Positions 1-36,507 of a DNA stretch of 64,000 bases are shown here, piece after piece. Each line of letters opens with the position of its first letter. Within the stretch, counting starts at the first letter, position 1. This stretch comes from Micropterix aruncella (lineage: Eukaryota; Arthropoda; Insecta; Lepidoptera; Micropterigidae). Made by a program: the position numbers and the translations under genes. The notes below the pieces were generated by a model that searched no databases, was not told where the DNA came from, and saw nothing but the letters and a program-made list of their open reading frames with translations. The stretch is from positions 23,030,620 through 23,094,619 of the forward strand of contig OX155961.1 in NCBI GenBank assembly GCA_944548615.1. The letters are read 5' to 3'.

Positions 1-414
1 ATGAGAGTTGAGAAGTGCTTGAAGGCTGGGAAGCGTTTCCAAAGTGGCGACTGGAATTGTGCTAGCTGCCACTGGCGTCCCGGTTAGGCTGAGAATTCTC
101 GGAGCCGCAAGAGTTGGATGTGAGCGCCTTACATGTTCCAGGATTATGCTCTCGGCTGTCGCTGCAAACAAGCAAGATTTAAACGATCAATCAATCATAA
201 AACTCGAAAATAAAGAGAGTAATAGTCTACAGCACAGACATTTGCACATCATGCTCTATTATACTAATAAATCGTTTGTGGGGTTGGGATTGGAGGCACC
301 GAGGGCATATTCCTCCATTCGGAAAGACATTGTCTTTTCCTGCGTCAAGACAGTATCCTATCCATACCATTGCATAGTCTATGGTATATTATTTTTTCTT
401 CGCAGTTCATACAG
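1..414. other. Unassigned sequence
   Basis: An open frame runs over 44-535 on the plus strand but crosses into repeat A and matches nothing I recognise. No splice-bounded exon or transposon end is evident. Confidence 0.3.
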
Positions 415-1075
415 GATGGCGGTGTCGACTACAACGGGCGAACCCGTCACCCCAGGCTGGTATAATAATATAGATCATTCTTTCAGACGTGGGATGAGTG
501 TAGAAGCCTTTTGGATAAAACAATCTACTGTCTAGTTCACCAGCAACCCGTTAAGAGTCCAAGGCCTTAGGGCGAGGCACCGGGAAAGGTACGCAGTGTT
601 GAGCCTCACCCCCTAACTACCAGTTTTGACAGGATATCTCCATCTGGAATTAACCTTCAGGATAACTCCGTCCTCCCGACTGGTTACGGGTCCGAAGTCG
701 CTTGCGCAACCTCTACCTGTTGTATTCAGTTTGAATCTATCGCGGACTTGGGCGTTCTTTGCCCGTAGTGCCACTGTAGTGCCGGGGTCGAGTGGCCCAA
801 CATCATTTCAAGAGTGGCATGACAACAGGTCACCATCCACCCCCGCTGCTTAAGAAACAGTATATTTCCATAGTATCCAGACCCCTTCAGAAATTAGTCA
901 GAATGCACAGCCAATTGGCATCGCCGACCGGTCCACCAGCTCTGAGGCCTGAGACACGGGAGTCTTACCCGGGGTAGCCTTCCACTCGAGGAGGCTTCTG
1001 AATAGGAGCTGAATCGTGAGTTGAACCGATCCGAGAACAAAATGAGTCTTGTGGCCCAAGCTGCACGAAACCGTT
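415..1075 (+). repeat. Repeat A, copy 1
   Basis: Non-coding dispersed repeat of about 0.6 kb. It starts GTCGACTACAACGGGCGAAC with an ACGGG-CGAA-CCCGT hairpin and ends near a GAACA..ATGGGTCTTGTGGCC-like block. The same element recurs at about 8690, 29868, 41088, 54566, 57400 and 58581. It has no long conserved reading frame, and its class is unknown to me. Confidence 0.7.
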
Positions 1076-1084
1076 CACCACCGA

Positions 1085-1260
1085 CATACAGTGGTGGACG
1101 CTTTCGTGCAGTTCATACAGCGAGATTATGGAACCGGCTCCCAATCACAATAAGGAAGTAATCCACACATAAGGAAGTAATCCACGGTGCGGAACGCAGT
1201 CCATACAGCTAATTATGGAACCAGCTCCCAATCACAATAAGGAAGTAATCCACGCTCTAC
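1085..1260 (+). pseudogene. LINE C-terminal remnant, internally duplicated
   Basis: Translates in one frame to AVHTARLWNRLPITIRK, the C-terminal block of CR1/R1-like LINE ORF2 proteins (compare [17 protein letters not shown] at 39359-39592). A segment of about 80 bases, including AATAAGGAAGTAATCCAC, is repeated at about 1140-1175 and 1190-1255. Confidence 0.55.
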
Positions 1261-1439
1261 TTTTGAAGAAATAACACATGTCCCACTAATTCCCTTCCAA
1301 AAATAATTTAGATTTTTCAGTGAGGATTAATGGTGACTTTTTCTATTATGAAACTGTAAATAGTAATGACAGGAAATGACGCTGCTGCAGGTTAGACCGG
1401 TTGCCAATTATTTTATTTAAGTACACCTCTCAAATAAAT

Positions 1440-1528
1440 TAGCAAAGATGCTTGCTGTGTGGTTGCTGTGGTAGCAAAGATGCTTGCTGTGTGGTTGCTG
1501 TGGTAGCAAAGATGCTTGCTGTGTGGTT
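1440..1528 (+). repeat. 32-bp minisatellite, nearly three units
   Basis: Units begin at 1440, 1472 and 1504 with TAGCAAAGATGCTTGCTGTG; the copies are identical. There is no unique spacer between units, so it is not a CRISPR array. The flanks (1261-1439 and 1529-1905) are AT-rich with nothing else recognised. Confidence 0.95.
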
Positions 1529-3591
1529 ACAATTTAGACTTTTTTTGTTATTTGTAGGAACACATTTTATTAATCTGTCAAATAACAATTACATTACTCA
1601 TACTTGAAATCAATTAAAAAGTTGTGATTGAAAACAATGCTGACCTTTCACTTATCTTTATTACTATTCATAAAAAATAATCAGCAAATGTTTAATTAAA
1701 TAATTAACGATATGACTTGTTATGATGGATTGTTTTCCATATTATCACGAATTATTTTGGAGGACGCAATACTCAGATCAGGATTCCTACACAAGACACA
1801 ATTTAACCCTTTGCACTCGAGGCTTTTTCGCATAAGCAAACCAGCAACTCGAGACGGTTTTGGCTATATTAGGGAAGCGTTTTACAGGTACTTTAATAAA
1901 ATAAAATACAAACGGAGCTGCCATGGAATTCACCGACCAAAAATCGGGCCCATCATATATAATTATTACACTTCTGGGAGGTGAAGGGTGGATTCCGGAC
2001 TTACGACCGGCGGTGGTAGGTTTAGGACAGCTGTCTTGCCACATGTGAGCGTTCACCTTACCACCCATTCACTCCCCCTTCGAAGCCATAGAATTTGAGA
2101 TGCAGAAATCGCGGTTTTAGATAATTTTTCTAGAAAGGAGTTGATTATTTTCCTGGAGAGACCAAGATCTTTAAAAAGGTGAAACAAAGATTTAGCTGGC
2201 AGGCCACGAGCGCCTACTTCCACCGCGTGAAGGTGAACAGTGAAGCCGTTCCGGGTGACGGCATTTGCGAGGTCATGGTATTTATTTAATTTGTACTCGT
2301 GGTCTTTTGGGATATTTGATTCCCATGGAACAGTTAACTCTACGATAAGGACCATCTTCCGAGATAGAGAGTAAAGAGTTATATCTGGACGCAGGGCTGT
2401 GCATCCGAGACTTTCAGGGAATTTATACTGCTTAGAGACCGAATCGACCTCCATAATCCAATCTGAAGCTTTCTCGATTATTGAGAAAGGTTTTGCAGTG
2501 AGATGTTTTTTGCCTTTAGAGCCAACCCGCACAAACTGTATTGAGGGTTTGGAGGATACTGTCAAACCCTTGTTGGCACGAGCCACTGAGAGGCTAAGTA
2601 CCTCGCGAATAACAGCAAGGACTTTGTCGTGGCGGTAAGTGTACCGTCCTTAATCTAAGGCCACCTTGCAGCCAGCTAGAATATGTCTAGCTGTGCAATG
2701 GGTGTTGCTACAAAGGGGACATGAACTATCCTCGGCATAGCTCCAACGAGCGAGGTTACTGGGGTCTGGAAGTTTATGCTGAAAGGCATTTAAATAAAAT
2801 TTCTGCATCTCTGGCGTCCAGTTATACAACATTACTTTCCAGTGCATTGGAGGAGGAATGCAAAAGTCTCCAATTGTTGTCCAATCATTCTGGCATTGAA
2901 GGCCAATAGCATGAGCCATACTATTGCTGTCGTAATCTCCCCGCAAGAGAGACTTCTTCAAGTCCACATCGCTCATGGTTGTACTGCCATACCCCAGACC
3001 AGTGCCATTCTGGCTGATTCCAGTAAGGAACTTTTTGTGGAAGTCAACGCGGGCTTGTAGATCATTTGACTCACTACGGCCACTTACTAAGTGCTTCGAT
3101 ATTGCCGGATCCTTGGAATTGCTTAGAATCGAATTTTTGGTTATTCTTGAGTTGGTGTAAAGCAGAGAGAGCAGTTTTAGAGCTAGCCCAAAATTGTGTT
3201 TGGACCTGAAGAGTCGAGGGGTCAGCTGGTTTGGCTAAGGACAACCAGGATTTTAAACTAGCTGTCACCAGTGCATCCAGACGAGACAGTTGGGTTTTGG
3301 TGAAATCGTAAATAAGAAAGGGCCATGACAAATGTGAAGTTAGATAGTTGTCATAGATCCAAGCCTTACGAGGGCCAGAAATTAGCAGTGCATCTATCTT
3401 TTCCAGGCAACTACTGAAATGTTCTATAACATGATCGCCAGAGAGGTCTTTTCCCTGGCAGGTGAGTTTCCTGCCAAGAAATTTGAAGTGGTTATTTGGG
3501 TCTATAAGGGAGATAATAGAGCCCTTATAGACCAATTTTGGGTCATAGGACGTAAATTTTGTGCCTATGCGGGCGAGTCCAAGGCAAAAAC

Positions 3592-3604
3592 ATTTGGAGG
3601 GCTT
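3592..3604 (+). repeat. Target-site duplication, left
   Basis: ATTTGGAGGGCTT, identical to 5087-5099. On the minus strand it reads AAGCCCTCCAAAT and encodes KPSK of the interrupted host LINE. Confidence 0.92.
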
Positions 3605-5086
3605 AGTTAGTTAGTTAGTTAGTTGTACTGGGCGTTCCTCCGCAAGTCGACATCCAGTGTGCCTATTTTGCGTGTAACGGGGGTAGCGCTATTCCACCCA
3701 CCCCAGCTCCTCGACGAAAGCCAGCAGGGCTTTCAGGTTTCCTGCTGCCTCGCGCAGGGTGCCTGGAGTCCCAAGGTGTTTTGTCCTGTATACTTCTACC
3801 TGTTTACAATCTAGCAGAATGTGTTTTGTGGTTTCTTCCGCCTCCATGCATGCTCTGCACATAGGGCTATTCGTTCCGCCCATGTTGAAGAGGTGTTTGT
3901 TTAGTGTGTTGTGTCCTGTTATCAGTCCCACTAGTTTGCGTAGTTGGGGCCTTTTTGTCCTTAGAAGTGTTTTGGTAAGTTTGTGGTTGTATTCCACTAC
4001 TATTTCTTTGGTTTGTCTGCAGGTGTCTATCTCTTTCCAGTGTGTTTGATGTAGTTGTTTGTAGTGGTTGTCAAGTTGGTTGTTTATGTGCGAGTAGGGT
4101 AGGGGCACGATAGGTTCGGGTCCGTATGCCGGTGTGTCTGAGCCCTTACGGGCTAGTTCATCCGCAGCATCGTTTCCTCTTGAGTTACTGTGTCCCTTGA
4201 TCCATTTCAGTGTCACCTTATTGCCTTTTCCGCATACCTCGAGGAGGCTTTGGTGGCATTCGTATATGAGCCCAGATGTAAATCTATCGCTTCCCAGTGC
4301 CTGTAGCACTGACCTGCTGTCCGATAGAATACATATGTTTTCGTGTTTTAGCTGCCGCTGTTTCACTGCGTTGCAAGCTTCTATTATTCCCATACATTCT
4401 GCTTGGAAAACTGTGTTGTGTGCTCCGAGTGGTTTGAAGATGTGTATGTTTAGGTCTTCCGAGAAGACACCACATCCTGTACCTTTGTTGGTTTTTGATC
4501 CATCTGTGTAGATTCTTAGGTCCGTTTGATTCAGTGCTTCTTTTGAGTCTTCTGTTAATGATATGGCATATTCTTTCCAGAAGATCATAGTTTTGGGTAT
4601 TCTGTCGATTGCCGCTTCCAGCATTGGAAAACTTGACAGTATATTATCATATATATTCGTGTGCGGTGTTTTATATTTGGTCCATAAGTTTAGATTCTTT
4701 AGACGAAGAGCCGTTGCGGCTGCTTCTTTTTGTATATGTAGGTGTAGTGGTAGAAGCCCTAGCATGATTTCCAGCGCCGCTGTTGGAGTTGTTCTCATGC
4801 AGCCGGTCGCTGCTATACATGCTAGCCTTTGCATTTTCTGTAATTTGTTGATTGCAGTAGTGAGTTGGGTGCGGGGCCACCATACTACAGCTCCGTAGCT
4901 TATCATTGGTATTATTATCATTTTGTACAGCCACAGTATAATGTGTGGGGCTAGTCCCCATTTCTTGCCCACCATTCTTCGGCATTGCCAGAAGGCGACT
5001 GTTGCTTTGTTTAGTTTGTTGTCTAGGTGTTTATTCCAGTTTAGTTTTTCGTCCAAAGTTATTCCTAGGTACTTTAATTTAATTTA
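3605..5086 (-). mobile_element. RNase H-bearing LINE, 5'-truncated, nested
   Basis: Flanked by the 13-bp duplication ATTTGGAGGGCTT at 3592-3604 and 5087-5099. The minus strand encodes 455 uninterrupted residues (3689-5056). They comprise the end of the RT (LNWNKHLDNKLNKAT, MISYGAVVWWP), a full RNase H domain (IYTDGSKTNKGTGCGVF, FQAECMGI, LSDSRSVLQAL, WIKGHSNSRGNDAADELA) and a CCHC-like tail (CRACMEAEETTKHILLDC). RNase H after the RT is typical of the I/R1/LOA/Outcast group. The element ends in a short (CTAA)n tail on the minus strand, visible as (TTAG)n at 3605-3625. The intact frame implies a fairly young insertion into an older element. Confidence 0.88.
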
Positions 5087-5921
5087 ATTTGGAGGGCTTC
5101 ACTTTTATACAGCCTGACCAGTCGAACAACAGCTCCACTTTCTGTAATAGCAGGGAAAGCTGCTTGGGGCTCCTGGTGATAAAAGTTAGGTCGTCGGCAA
5201 AAGCGAGGCACGACGATGTGTATTGGCCGTCTGTTTTAAAACGGTAACCCCACTTCTTGTCGAACTGGGTCAGGCTTTCCAGCAGTATGAATATCGTCGG
5301 AGAAAGGCAACAGCTCTGAAACAGTCCAATTGAATATGATATAAAGCGGGTAGTCCATTCTTGCGTTTTGACATGGAACGTCAGACAGTTGTAGTAGGAG
5401 GCTACAATGTCACGCACCACAGGTGGGAAGTTGTACCAGCGGAGCGCAAAGTGGAGGAGACTGTGCCGAACTGACCCAAAGGCATTCTCTAGGTCGAGCC
5501 AGCATACATTGATTTGGCGTTCGTGCTGTCTCGCATCCTTAATGGCAGTAGCCAAGAGAGAAATGTGCTCGAGGTAGCCTGAGACGCCACGCATGAAGCC
5601 TTTTTGTACTGACACTCCAAGGTACTCGTTCCGGTGCATGAATTCGCTCATCCTCATGTGGACTATGCCAAAAAAGATTTTGGCCACAGTATCTGTCAGA
5701 GCAATGGGCCGAGCGTCCTTTGGTCCGGTGCAAACTGGGACCTTCGGAATTAAGATGACTGTCGCTCGGCCGAAATTCTGTGGGACTACACCGCTATTCC
5801 ATATATGTCGGAAGATGGATCCTAAATATTGCAGAAGGCAGGGGCACTTTTTATACACTAAATAGGGAATACCATCGGGACCTGGAGTAGAGCCCGACGG
5901 ATTCCTTTTTATTTGATTTAA

Positions 5922-7361
5922 CCCGCTAGGCACTTAACATCCCTTGCGGGATATGTATGGCGGCCGGCTGAAATCCAAAACATCCCATACGGGATATCGC
6001 GCTCGCCGCTCAAGAAAATGTCGTTTAAATTTCGAAATGCGATTGTATATTCTATCGAATGATGCCATAATATAGCCAAATATGCAACACTATGAAATTG
6101 CTCGATTGCCGCATGCGATGTTAGAAATATGAATTACTACATCCCTTACAAAATCGATGACCTCATTTCTGACGACAGTCGCGAACGGCCCATCCGCGGC
6201 GGCGTATAATTCCGCAACGTGTTTGTTTTGTGAATTGTTTTGTGTATATAAGTGAAGTGTATACCGGATAAAAGTAAGTAATTTCCATTTTTAAGTAGTT
6301 TAGGCCTTAGGATTAAACAATTTACACAGCCCATTTGCTGTTTTTCACGAATTTTCGAAGAAAACACTTTGGCAAAACCAAACGGCTCGCGAGAAATGGC
6401 CGTTTTTATTTTGTAATGTTTGTGAAATATCCCGTTATATCGCGAAACATGACGTAATGTCGCTTTAATTTACTAATAAAATAGGTATTGCTTCATTTAC
6501 ATCCTAAGTTATCACATAATTAGGCGTATTTTGAACATTATATGTTGTTTTCTAATATGGCTCGCGAAAATGAAACTTGTTTTGATAATTACTATGAGAG
6601 AAAAAAGTGCGATTTTCCATAGTTTTTCGATGAAATGTGACTCTTTGGAGTATAGTAATTAGTTATTAGACATATAATAAGTCTATGATAAGACAATATA
6701 ATTGAAAAAATCTAACGAATTTTATATTATGGGCATTCAAAGTTTATTATTAGGTTCGGAAGTCGGAAACTCTCAAAACTTTAGATTTTTCTATAATATC
6801 AGACAAAGCTCAAAGTTCTGGTGTGATTTCTAAGAAGAAGTGATGTAGTAATAAAGTTATTTTGAAAGAATTTCATATAAAAAAATACCATAAGTAGTCA
6901 CAAATTAAAAATTAAAAAAATTTTTTTTTACGAGAATACATACAATTTTTCTTGGCTGAATAAATAAATATTTTTTCCGTATTTTTGTATGCAAATAAGT
7001 AAAAAAAAAATATCGCTTTGGTAAAGCATTTAATAAAGAACATAACTGTATTTACAATTTTTGATATTTACAAAAACTGTATTTACAAAAAAATCGAAAT
7101 GATTTTATAGGCGAGTTTTTTCAGTTTGCCAATTTTGTAATATTTATTCATTATTATCTTAATTGTTTTACGAGATAAGGTTATAATGTTTTATATGTCA
7201 AATTTCAATGCGATCATTTTTCTATTTATCTTTTTTTAATCGGATTAGTGGTTTATAAGTTATGATCGTTTTTCTCAAGGCCGTTGACTCGCGTCGATTT
7301 TTTGCGCGAATATGTCGCGCGCAAAAGTGATAGGTGAGTTTTTACCTCGCAACGTGAGGGG
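5922..7361. mobile_element. 1.44-kb non-autonomous TTAA (piggyBac-type) element, copy 1
   Basis: Bounded by TTAA at 5918-5921 and 7362-7365. It starts CCCGCTAGGCACTTAACATC and ends ACGTGAGGGG, giving TTAACCC/GGGTTAA-type termini. The first 80 bases hold two palindromic motifs, ATCCCTTGCGGGAT and ATCCCATACGGGAT. No frame exceeds 73 codons. Removing the element and one TTAA rejoins the host LINE frame (DEIL then NQIKRNPSG), so the TTAA duplication is directly visible. The transposase source for this family is not in the window. Confidence 0.85.
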
Positions 7362-7740
7362 TTAAAATCTCATCTAGAGATATGGGTTGAGAGGCGAAAG
7401 CTACTGTAGGCAGGTGCGGAGGTTTAATGTCCGAAGGAGGGCTGTACGTATGGAGCCGCATTGGATCCTCATAAGTGGTCGAAAAGTATTCCGTGGCCAT
7501 TTCTTCCGGGATTTGGATTGTGCCCTTAGCGGCAGACAAAACCTTTTTACTGTAACCTGTCATTTTATACTCAAACAATCGTACAAACGGAATAAACCTA
7601 TCGAGTTCCAAACTACTCAGACGCCATAGCGGCGCCGCTCGAGTGGATGTATTAAACTGCTTGAAAAGAGCAAATTTGACTACAAATTCCTCGGGATTAC
7701 AGGGAATTTGTTTTGACACTTTGTGAAATATAAAAAGGAT

Positions 7741-8213
7741 TTCGATACGCAGAGATGTGGAGAATATATGCAGCAATAAGGAATTACAGAATTAATGAGA
7801 AAGGTCTATACGATTGATAAAGTATGATCAATAGAAGGAATTGTTTATTCAGGTGAGTGCGCTTCAGTTCTCGATAGTGGATCGACAAGTCGAGTATCGT
7901 CTTTCCATCCCAGTTTTCTATTTGTATTTCGGCCATTCTAGGCATTTTGTACAACCGCATTATTTAAGAAAAGACCTCGAGTAAACTCGAGAGATTAGCG
8001 ACGCTAGATGGATCGATACGTCGTCCGTATGGAATAATCGTTTCATCATTTTACTCTGTAAGTATGGTACTCTGTATCTATCGGGACACTTTTATTAACA
8101 TCTGTTTATTCTTACGGCCAGTGCAAGCCAGTATATTAAGATGTACACATTACAGCTTTTTACTCTCGCTCATTATTATCATCGTAAAAAAAATATTATG
8201 AAGAAATATTTAC
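7741..8213. other. MTMR intron sequence
   Basis: No exon, transposon terminus or coding-like frame recognised between the LINE and MTMR exon 5. Confidence 0.3.
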
Positions 8214-32878
<24,665 letters not shown>

Positions 32879-33483
32879 CTTGAAAATAACAATATACACA
32901 AGCACAAAAATGACCTACTTGCAGCGAGGCGCGTAAACACTTATTTCAGCCCGTTTTTAGATGATGTTATCGTTCGCATTTTGTTAGAAGCTGCAAGATA
33001 ATTCACTGCTGGACATAAATCAATTTTTCGCGACAAAATAGCCAATAAGATAACGGAAGGAGATTTTTTTATTCACAATATCACAGCAGCGAGCGAGCGG
33101 AACCGCCGAAACTGAAATGACTCGCTCGGATACACAATATTCGTCATTTATAATGGCCGCGGACGTTGCATTTGTAAATAAATCCGGGAAAAGCGTTGAA
33201 TCACAGGAAACAAAAATAATAATTTCGGGAACACAGCCGCGGCCTTGTAAAAGTCAGTCCGCAGCGGGCGGGCTCTATGGTCTGCGACAAATGTCAAGCC
33301 ATATAGAATTATTAATCTATGCCAACATATGTTTTATTATAATAAAATTACCTAGAATATTATTTATTTTTATATCATTATTTACTTATAGTATTCAATA
33401 TCATTTCTTATAAAAATATATTGGATAATGAACACAAAATAATCGTAAACACAGCCTTATAAATCAAACCATTCCATTCTTAT

Positions 33484-33675
33484 GGGGCGTTTACACTCTC
33501 GCGCGAGGCGCGAGGCGAGACGCAAAACCATGTGTAAACAAACGGAACAGAGGCAAAGCTTCTAGCAAGTAGGTAAACATTTTGTACGCTCGTTAGAAGC
33601 TTTGCCTCTGTTCCATTTGTTTACTGATATGGTTTTGCGTCTCGCCTCGCGCCTCGCGCGAGAGTGTAAACGCCC
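33484..33675. mobile_element. 192-bp GC-rich foldback MITE
   Basis: Arms of about 80 bp (GGGGCGTTTACACTCTCGCG ... CGCGAGAGTGTAAACGCCC) flank a loop of about 30 bases. TAT on both sides suggests a 3-bp duplication. No coding capacity. It lies in the region between the two host genes. Confidence 0.88.
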
Positions 33676-33684
33676 TATTATGGT

Positions 33685-33920
33685 GCTCCTAAACGGGCTA
33701 TACTTTTACGGCAATTTGTGGCCGCAATATTAGTAACTATAGCCCGGCCATCACTGCAACGTTTTATTGCAGCATATTCATATGGCTGGAAAATGTATAG
33801 CCCGGTCATTCTCGGCAATATTTCTGCAAAAGTATGGCCCATCATTTTGACTCGTAAACAGGCTACACAATCGGGCAACAATGGCCGACGAAATCATACG
33901 TGTCGCAGCGGCTTAAGTAT
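33685..33920 (+). repeat. Short dispersed repeat, copy 1
   Basis: Begins GGTGCTCCTAAACGGGCTAT and contains TATAGCCCGG phrases. The same beginning occurs at 37176. Bases 33921-34700 hold AT-rich intergenic sequence only. Confidence 0.5.
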
Positions 33921-34734
33921 ATTGTTTTAAATGAAAATTTAAAACGACAAACAAGACGAGAATGTGGAATCGACCTGACTTCAATAAGCGTGATACTTTA
34001 AATATCTTAGCCTGAATGTTTTTGATGATATGAATACCAATTGAAAGATCGTCTCCATATGAATTCAATATTATTTATAAAATCACAATAGAATTATCTA
34101 TTTATGATGTATATAAACATTAATAAATAATATAAATAATTTCACGCAATTGTACATAGGTAACATACCAGAGTAGATAATAATATTTTTTAGATAAAAA
34201 AAATAAATAATGAGATTATATAAATACAAAATGAAGATGTCGCTCCACCAGCACAGCTGCTTGGAGCTACCACATGGATAAGAACAAAAATAAGTATCGG
34301 GAGAAAATGGCTGTAAACATTCCCATTTGAAGTAGAGAGCACCTTCTTGGTTGTGGTTCATTGTGAACAGAGCTTTACAATAATGTTTTGACATATTATT
34401 ATTTTATTCTCTGGCGACACCGTCACGCAACTGTCAAATGCTCCAGTGTGGCTAATTGTGGTATTTTATGCCACGATGGTATTTTTGGCGTAAAATTTTG
34501 TACACTGCCTTTTTTATTGTAGTATTTTTTGGCAATGAAGAAATCAAAATTATATTTTTATTGCATACATTAGCAAGTGCAACGGGAGGCGGGTTATCTA
34601 AAAGAGCAGTTATCGCTACATATACAACTATTGGACAGTATTTTAATCATAATGTGCTGTAAGTAAACTTCCTATAAGTATAATATAGGAAATGCTGGCT
34701 ATATAGGCTATAAGTATATTATAGGACATCCTGC

Positions 34735-35500
34735 TCAAAAGCATTACTTAGGGTTATGGCTAACAAACCATGTAGCTACTCTTCAAATGACCTGTTTAGT
34801 GAGTTGGAGTTGCCGAATATTAGTCAAATATATGCGAAAGTAGTCCTCATAAACTATATTTACAAAATCCCCATCTACACCAAATCACTAAACATGCAAC
34901 ACAAACGAGTAACACCACTACTCCACAAACGAGTAACACCACAAAACAACGAACGTTTGCGCAAAGACAATTTTCAAACATAGCGCCTAAGATTTTTAAT
35001 GAATTACAATTAAATTAAAAAACGACCACTGATGGAAGAAAGCAAACAACCAAATTTCTCCGCTACTGTTGGAATTTGGAAGACATGAGATTGAGGTGTT
35101 TATCAACGTCATTCTCCATTAAATGCCCCCTCATATTTAACTACTACTATCTCTTTTTATTTGTTGCTTCTAGGATTATTAATATTTTTTTCTGTACATA
35201 TTATTTATTGACTAGCAACCTGACTATATTAATTACTATTTCTTATTAGGTACTGGCTCTTTCTAAATAATTACCTCTATGCTATTTTAAGTACCTCTTG
35301 AAATTCATACTACTTATTTATTAGAGTTATTAGATTTATTTTATGTAATTTTTTCCTTTTCTCAGTAATAATACTTTGATGTGTGCGCAAAATACAAAAC
35401 TTACAAGTAACCTAGTCGATTCTACCTTGGTACGGGTTTCGGCCTAGTTAGGCAGACTTTATATATTTCCTTTTTAAACATTACTTCTTATTCTTATAAA
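34735..35500 (+). mobile_element. CR1/L2-like LINE 3' fragment
   Basis: Encodes MANKPCSYSSNDLFSELELP, matching the KKPPRYSSNQLFAEFKVLDI region of the ORF2 at 13997-16993. The 3' UTR carries TACGGGTTTCGGCCTAGTTA followed by GGCAGA, as at 49858. Confidence 0.75.
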
Positions 35501-36431
35501 AACAGTGCAAGGAATACAAAGTTTTTATTACTCTATCGTCGCCAGTTTTTGCGCCGCCTCGAACGCTGGCGTTGTCTTAAAAAAATCTTACTACTTTTTT
35601 TTATCCTAGTATTCCCTATACGTATGCAGGTGTTCTAATCTAAATATTACCAGGGGGCCATTTCTTGGAACAAATAACCCATCTAATGGACCATGGAGAA
35701 ATTTGGCATGCAAATTTTTTAAAGAATCACCTTCCACCTCTTGCGAAGTATGGACAAAACACCGACAAAAGAATTTAAAATCGGACAACGCGTTCTTCAG
35801 ATGTCGTTCATGTAGTCGGACAGACACCGGGTCGTTTTTACTTTCCCAAAAAGAAATACACGGTGTTACAATAAGAAAACAAGAAAGTGAAAATCGAATG
35901 CAAATAATTATCGCACTTATTATACTGCTTGCTCTACACCTTCGCTAGCATGTGCCATTGCCTATCTCTCACTCGATCTTTCCCATACATTTTTCTCACG
36001 TCACAGTGGTGCTGACTCGCTTCCACCAATGTGGCCCATTTGCTAACGCGTAGAGCGAGAATTATACTATTTACATAGGTATAGCCATTAGAACAGCGAC
36101 GCATTGTAGTCTCTTTAAGACCAAATTGAGAAATTGTCTGATACCGCGTATCAATCAGATTTTTTAAAACGCGTATTGGCTGGCAAACAGCTGAAACATA
36201 TTCGTTAACTTGGACAACAATATGTTTTGCATATGGTGGTATTTTTGTAATATTATATTTAGTATAATCAAAGTTTAGTATAAAGTGGTATTTTTTCTGC
36301 CAACTCGGTGGTATTTTTACATGTAAATCGGGCTACACTAAACGCCGCGAGCGGACTCGAGCTTTTTTGGCGAACGTGAAATACTTTTGTTTCTTCAAAT
36401 CACTCGTTGAAAATACAGTAAAACAACAAAG
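35501..36431. other. Region upstream of MFAP1
   Basis: Expected to hold the MFAP1 promoter and 5' UTR. A GC-richer stretch at 36335-36370 precedes the start codon; no TATA box at a convincing distance. The phrase GTGGTATTTTT recurs several times (36233-36315). A frame of about 70 codons at 35606-35827 (-) is not recognised. Confidence 0.35.
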
Positions 36432-36507
36432 ATGATGAACACAATGCCGGCTGTCCCTACGGGGATCCAAAGTACGGCCGGAGCTGTCCCAGTCAGAAAT
36501 GAAAAAG
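36432..36507 (+). CDS. Mfap1: MFAP1 coding exon 1
   Basis: Encodes residues 1-25 plus one base and ends in a good donor (AAAAG then GTAATA). The N-terminal residues are poorly conserved in the family, so the start codon rests on the open frame and the phase match to exon 2. Confidence 0.85.

Larger units (their letters stand above)
1906..7740 (-). mobile_element. R2/R4/NeSL-type LINE split by two nested insertions
   Basis: Minus-strand non-LTR retrotransposon assembled from four blocks. The first is 7366-7740, upstream of the RT (ending SQPISLDEI). The second is 5079-5917, the RT with STPGPDGIPYLVYK, RPIALT, AFGSVRH and AFADDL. The third is 3074-3603, the post-RT thumb region ([18 protein letters not shown]). 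The fourth is 1906-2976, with a zinc knuckle (CPLC...HILAGC), [11 protein letters not shown], and an RPD...ELTVPWE motif that fits the restriction-like endonuclease of R2/R4/NeSL-group LINEs. Frameshifts and stops make it dead. Shorter copies of the same family lie at 20849, 25130, 28855, 31500, 41386 and 43790. Clade assignment within the group is not settled. The 3' end is GGCAGCTCCGTTTGTATTTT on the minus strand. Confidence 0.75.

Noticed and set aside
44..535. 163-codon frame at the window start as a host gene
   Set aside because: It runs into repeat A, matches no known family and has no splice support.
1440..1528. Regular 32-bp repeats resembling a CRISPR array
   Set aside because: The units are directly adjacent with no unique spacers, and the context is eukaryotic.
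7342..7776. Coding-looking minus-strand frame near MTMR exon 5, possibly a further host exon
   Set aside because: Its frame continues across the TTAA element into the LINE RT (DEIL to NQIKRNPSG), so it belongs to the retrotransposon.
35606..35827. Possible exon upstream of MFAP1 on the minus strand
   Set aside because: No convincing splice sites and no recognisable family.
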